Shown: one piece after another, positions 6,265-6,711 of the stretch
Layout: each line of letters begins with the position of its first letter
Numbering within the stretch: position 1 is the first letter of the stretch
Assembly: GCA_022360735.1 (NCBI GenBank)
Contig: JAKSCF010000300.1
Location: forward strand, 1 to 6,711
Length of the DNA: 6,711 nucleotides
Direction: 5' to 3'
DNA from: Clostridia bacterium
Lineage (GTDB): Bacteria; Bacillota_A; Clostridia; Peptostreptococcales; JAAYPU01
Position numbers and translations under genes: made by a program
Notes under the pieces: generated by a model
Databases searched by the model: none
Told to the model about the DNA's origin: nothing
What the model saw: only the letters and a program-made list of their open reading frames with translations

Positions 6265-6291
6265 TAAGCTGACTATTATGGGCGTACTTTT
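6247..6291. terminator. Bidirectional rho-independent terminator
   Basis: The arms TACGCCTATAATA (6254-6266) and TATTATGGGCGTA (6274-6286) form a 13-bp stem, with one pair a G.U on the plus-strand RNA, around a 7-nt loop. On the plus strand it is followed by CTTTT. On the minus strand it is followed by seven T (A run 6247-6253). It therefore ends the nuclease-like gene, whose stop codon lies inside the stem, and could also end a minus-strand transcript from the right. Confidence 0.8.
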
Positions 6292-6331
6292 CATTGCCAA
6301 ATATGAACTTTTATCTATTAAATATCTACTT

Positions 6332-6661
6332 TCATGTAATTCGCAAAGCAATACAAACTTCTAACTCGCCAATCGGCACTTTATTCCTAAAATCATCGCC
6401 ATCTCTAGTGAACTGAAAATCGTCCAGAACCCTAGTAAATACAGCTCTTTCGTAGATTCCACCTTTTGTATTCCTACAACGCACTCGACATGCACCGCAT
6501 ACGGAAACATGTAAAGGAATATCATAACCCATTTCCGCTAAAAAGTGCACACCCCTAACTAAAAATGCACCTTGCTTTACATAAGATGCACACTCGTGTG
6601 TATCATGGTTGTATCGTCTGCAAATTGTGAAATTTTTACTTCTTGGTTGTTTGATAAACAT
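6332..6661 (-). CDS. Hypothetical Cys-rich protein, unknown function (doubtful)
   Basis: This 109-codon frame runs from ATG 6661 to TGA (6332-6334). I do not recognise it. It has clustered cysteines (VCGACRVRCRN, residues 54-64; two more near residues 14 and 24), which could bind metal, and a charged C-terminal half (TRVLDDFQFTRDGDDFRNK). There is no ribosome binding site at a usable distance from the ATG. The frame stays open a further 11 codons upstream to a TAA. Its first ~28 codons overlap a reverse-transcriptase-like reading in another minus-strand frame (6577-6711), and both cannot be native coding there. Codons such as CGA, CGT, CCG and CTG are more frequent than in the clostridial genes to the left. 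The T-rich terminator at its 3' side is compatible with a real gene. It may start further downstream, for example at ATG 6532, or be non-coding. Confidence 0.3.
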   Translation of the reverse strand: MFIKQPRSKNFTICRRYNHDTHECASYVKQGAFLVRGVHFLAEMGYDIPLHVSVCGACRVRCRNTKGGIYERAVFTRVLDDFQFTRDGDDFRNKVPIGELEVCIALRIT

Positions 6662-6711
6662 ATGCCAGGCTCGCAGTTCCTGTTTTGACGTATCTTAAGG
6701 GCTAACAACTC
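6577..6711 (-). pseudogene. Reverse transcriptase fragment with FADDT motif C (LINE-like), runs off the window
   Basis: Read from the right edge of the window on the minus strand, 44 codons stay open to TAA (6577-6579). The peptide begins ELLALKIRQN, continues GICLSNNQEVKISQ and then FADDTTMI (FADD at 6613-6624). The F/Y-x-D-D box is the catalytic motif C of reverse transcriptases. The preceding LLALKIRQN...K-I-S-Q spacing is what non-LTR (LINE-type) enzymes of animals show between the PLSPYLF-like motif B and motif C. Bacterial group II intron and retron enzymes normally have YADD in a different context. The similarity stops 9-12 residues after motif C. The call is from recall of the family, without alignment. 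It may be a retroelement remnant or foreign sequence joined to a bacterial contig. Confidence 0.5.

Noticed and set aside
1..6711. CRISPR array, tRNA or rRNA genes
   Set aside because: No regularly spaced direct repeats, cloverleaf or rRNA-like sequence was seen in reading either strand.

Overview
The window looks like a low-GC Gram-positive anaerobe of the Clostridia, probably near Alkaliphilus. The evidence is AT-rich coding DNA, strong AGGAGG-type ribosome binding sites with TTG and GTG starts, a lipoprotein-type solute-binding protein, and an A/T-rich sigma-A promoter. The genus is inference from style and protein flavour; no database was searched.

The core (2350-5531, minus strand) is a complete iron-type ABC importer operon: a lipoprotein solute-binding protein, a FecCD/BtuC-type permease and a FecE/BtuD-type ATPase. 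It is driven by a consensus promoter (TTGACA, 17 bp, TATAAT) whose -10 lies inside a good Fur box, so it should be repressed when iron is plentiful. An intercistronic hairpin separates the binding-protein gene from the permease. The permease and ATPase genes are 5 bp apart and probably translationally coupled. The transported compound (ferric siderophore, haem or another chelate) cannot be read from the sequence.

Downstream of the operon (1768-2356) is a scar. It holds the last 33 codons of an unrecognised protein, overlapping the ATPase stop; a 76-bp imperfect hairpin; and the C-terminal third of a cysteine-desulfurase-like class V aminotransferase without its PLP-binding domain. After the scar comes an intact 12-helix major facilitator transporter (420-1691, minus) with its own promoter. 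The left end (1-419) has no intact gene. It contains an inverted repeat carrying the AAAGAACCGTCCC word and a short Cys-rich peptide frame that resembles a transposase zinc-binding segment.

Right of the operon, on the plus strand, a very AT-rich gene (5728-6264) encodes a 178-residue protein with a D..D and D-x-K arrangement typical of PD-(D/E)XK nucleases. It may be a shortened family member. It ends inside a bidirectional rho-independent terminator.

The last ~370 bp are distinctly richer in G+C (about 41% by hand count, against about 17-33% in two sampled lines of the nuclease-like gene). They hold two competing minus-strand readings: a 109-codon Cys-rich frame of unknown function, and, running off the window edge, a 44-residue fragment with the FADDT motif C of a reverse transcriptase, closest in style to eukaryotic non-LTR (LINE-type) enzymes. 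That fragment is the most surprising thing here. It is either an assembly chimera or contamination, or a transferred retroelement remnant. I did not find a convincing complete new multi-gene system; the best leads are the reverse transcriptase fragment, the nuclease-like orphan and the hairpin scar.
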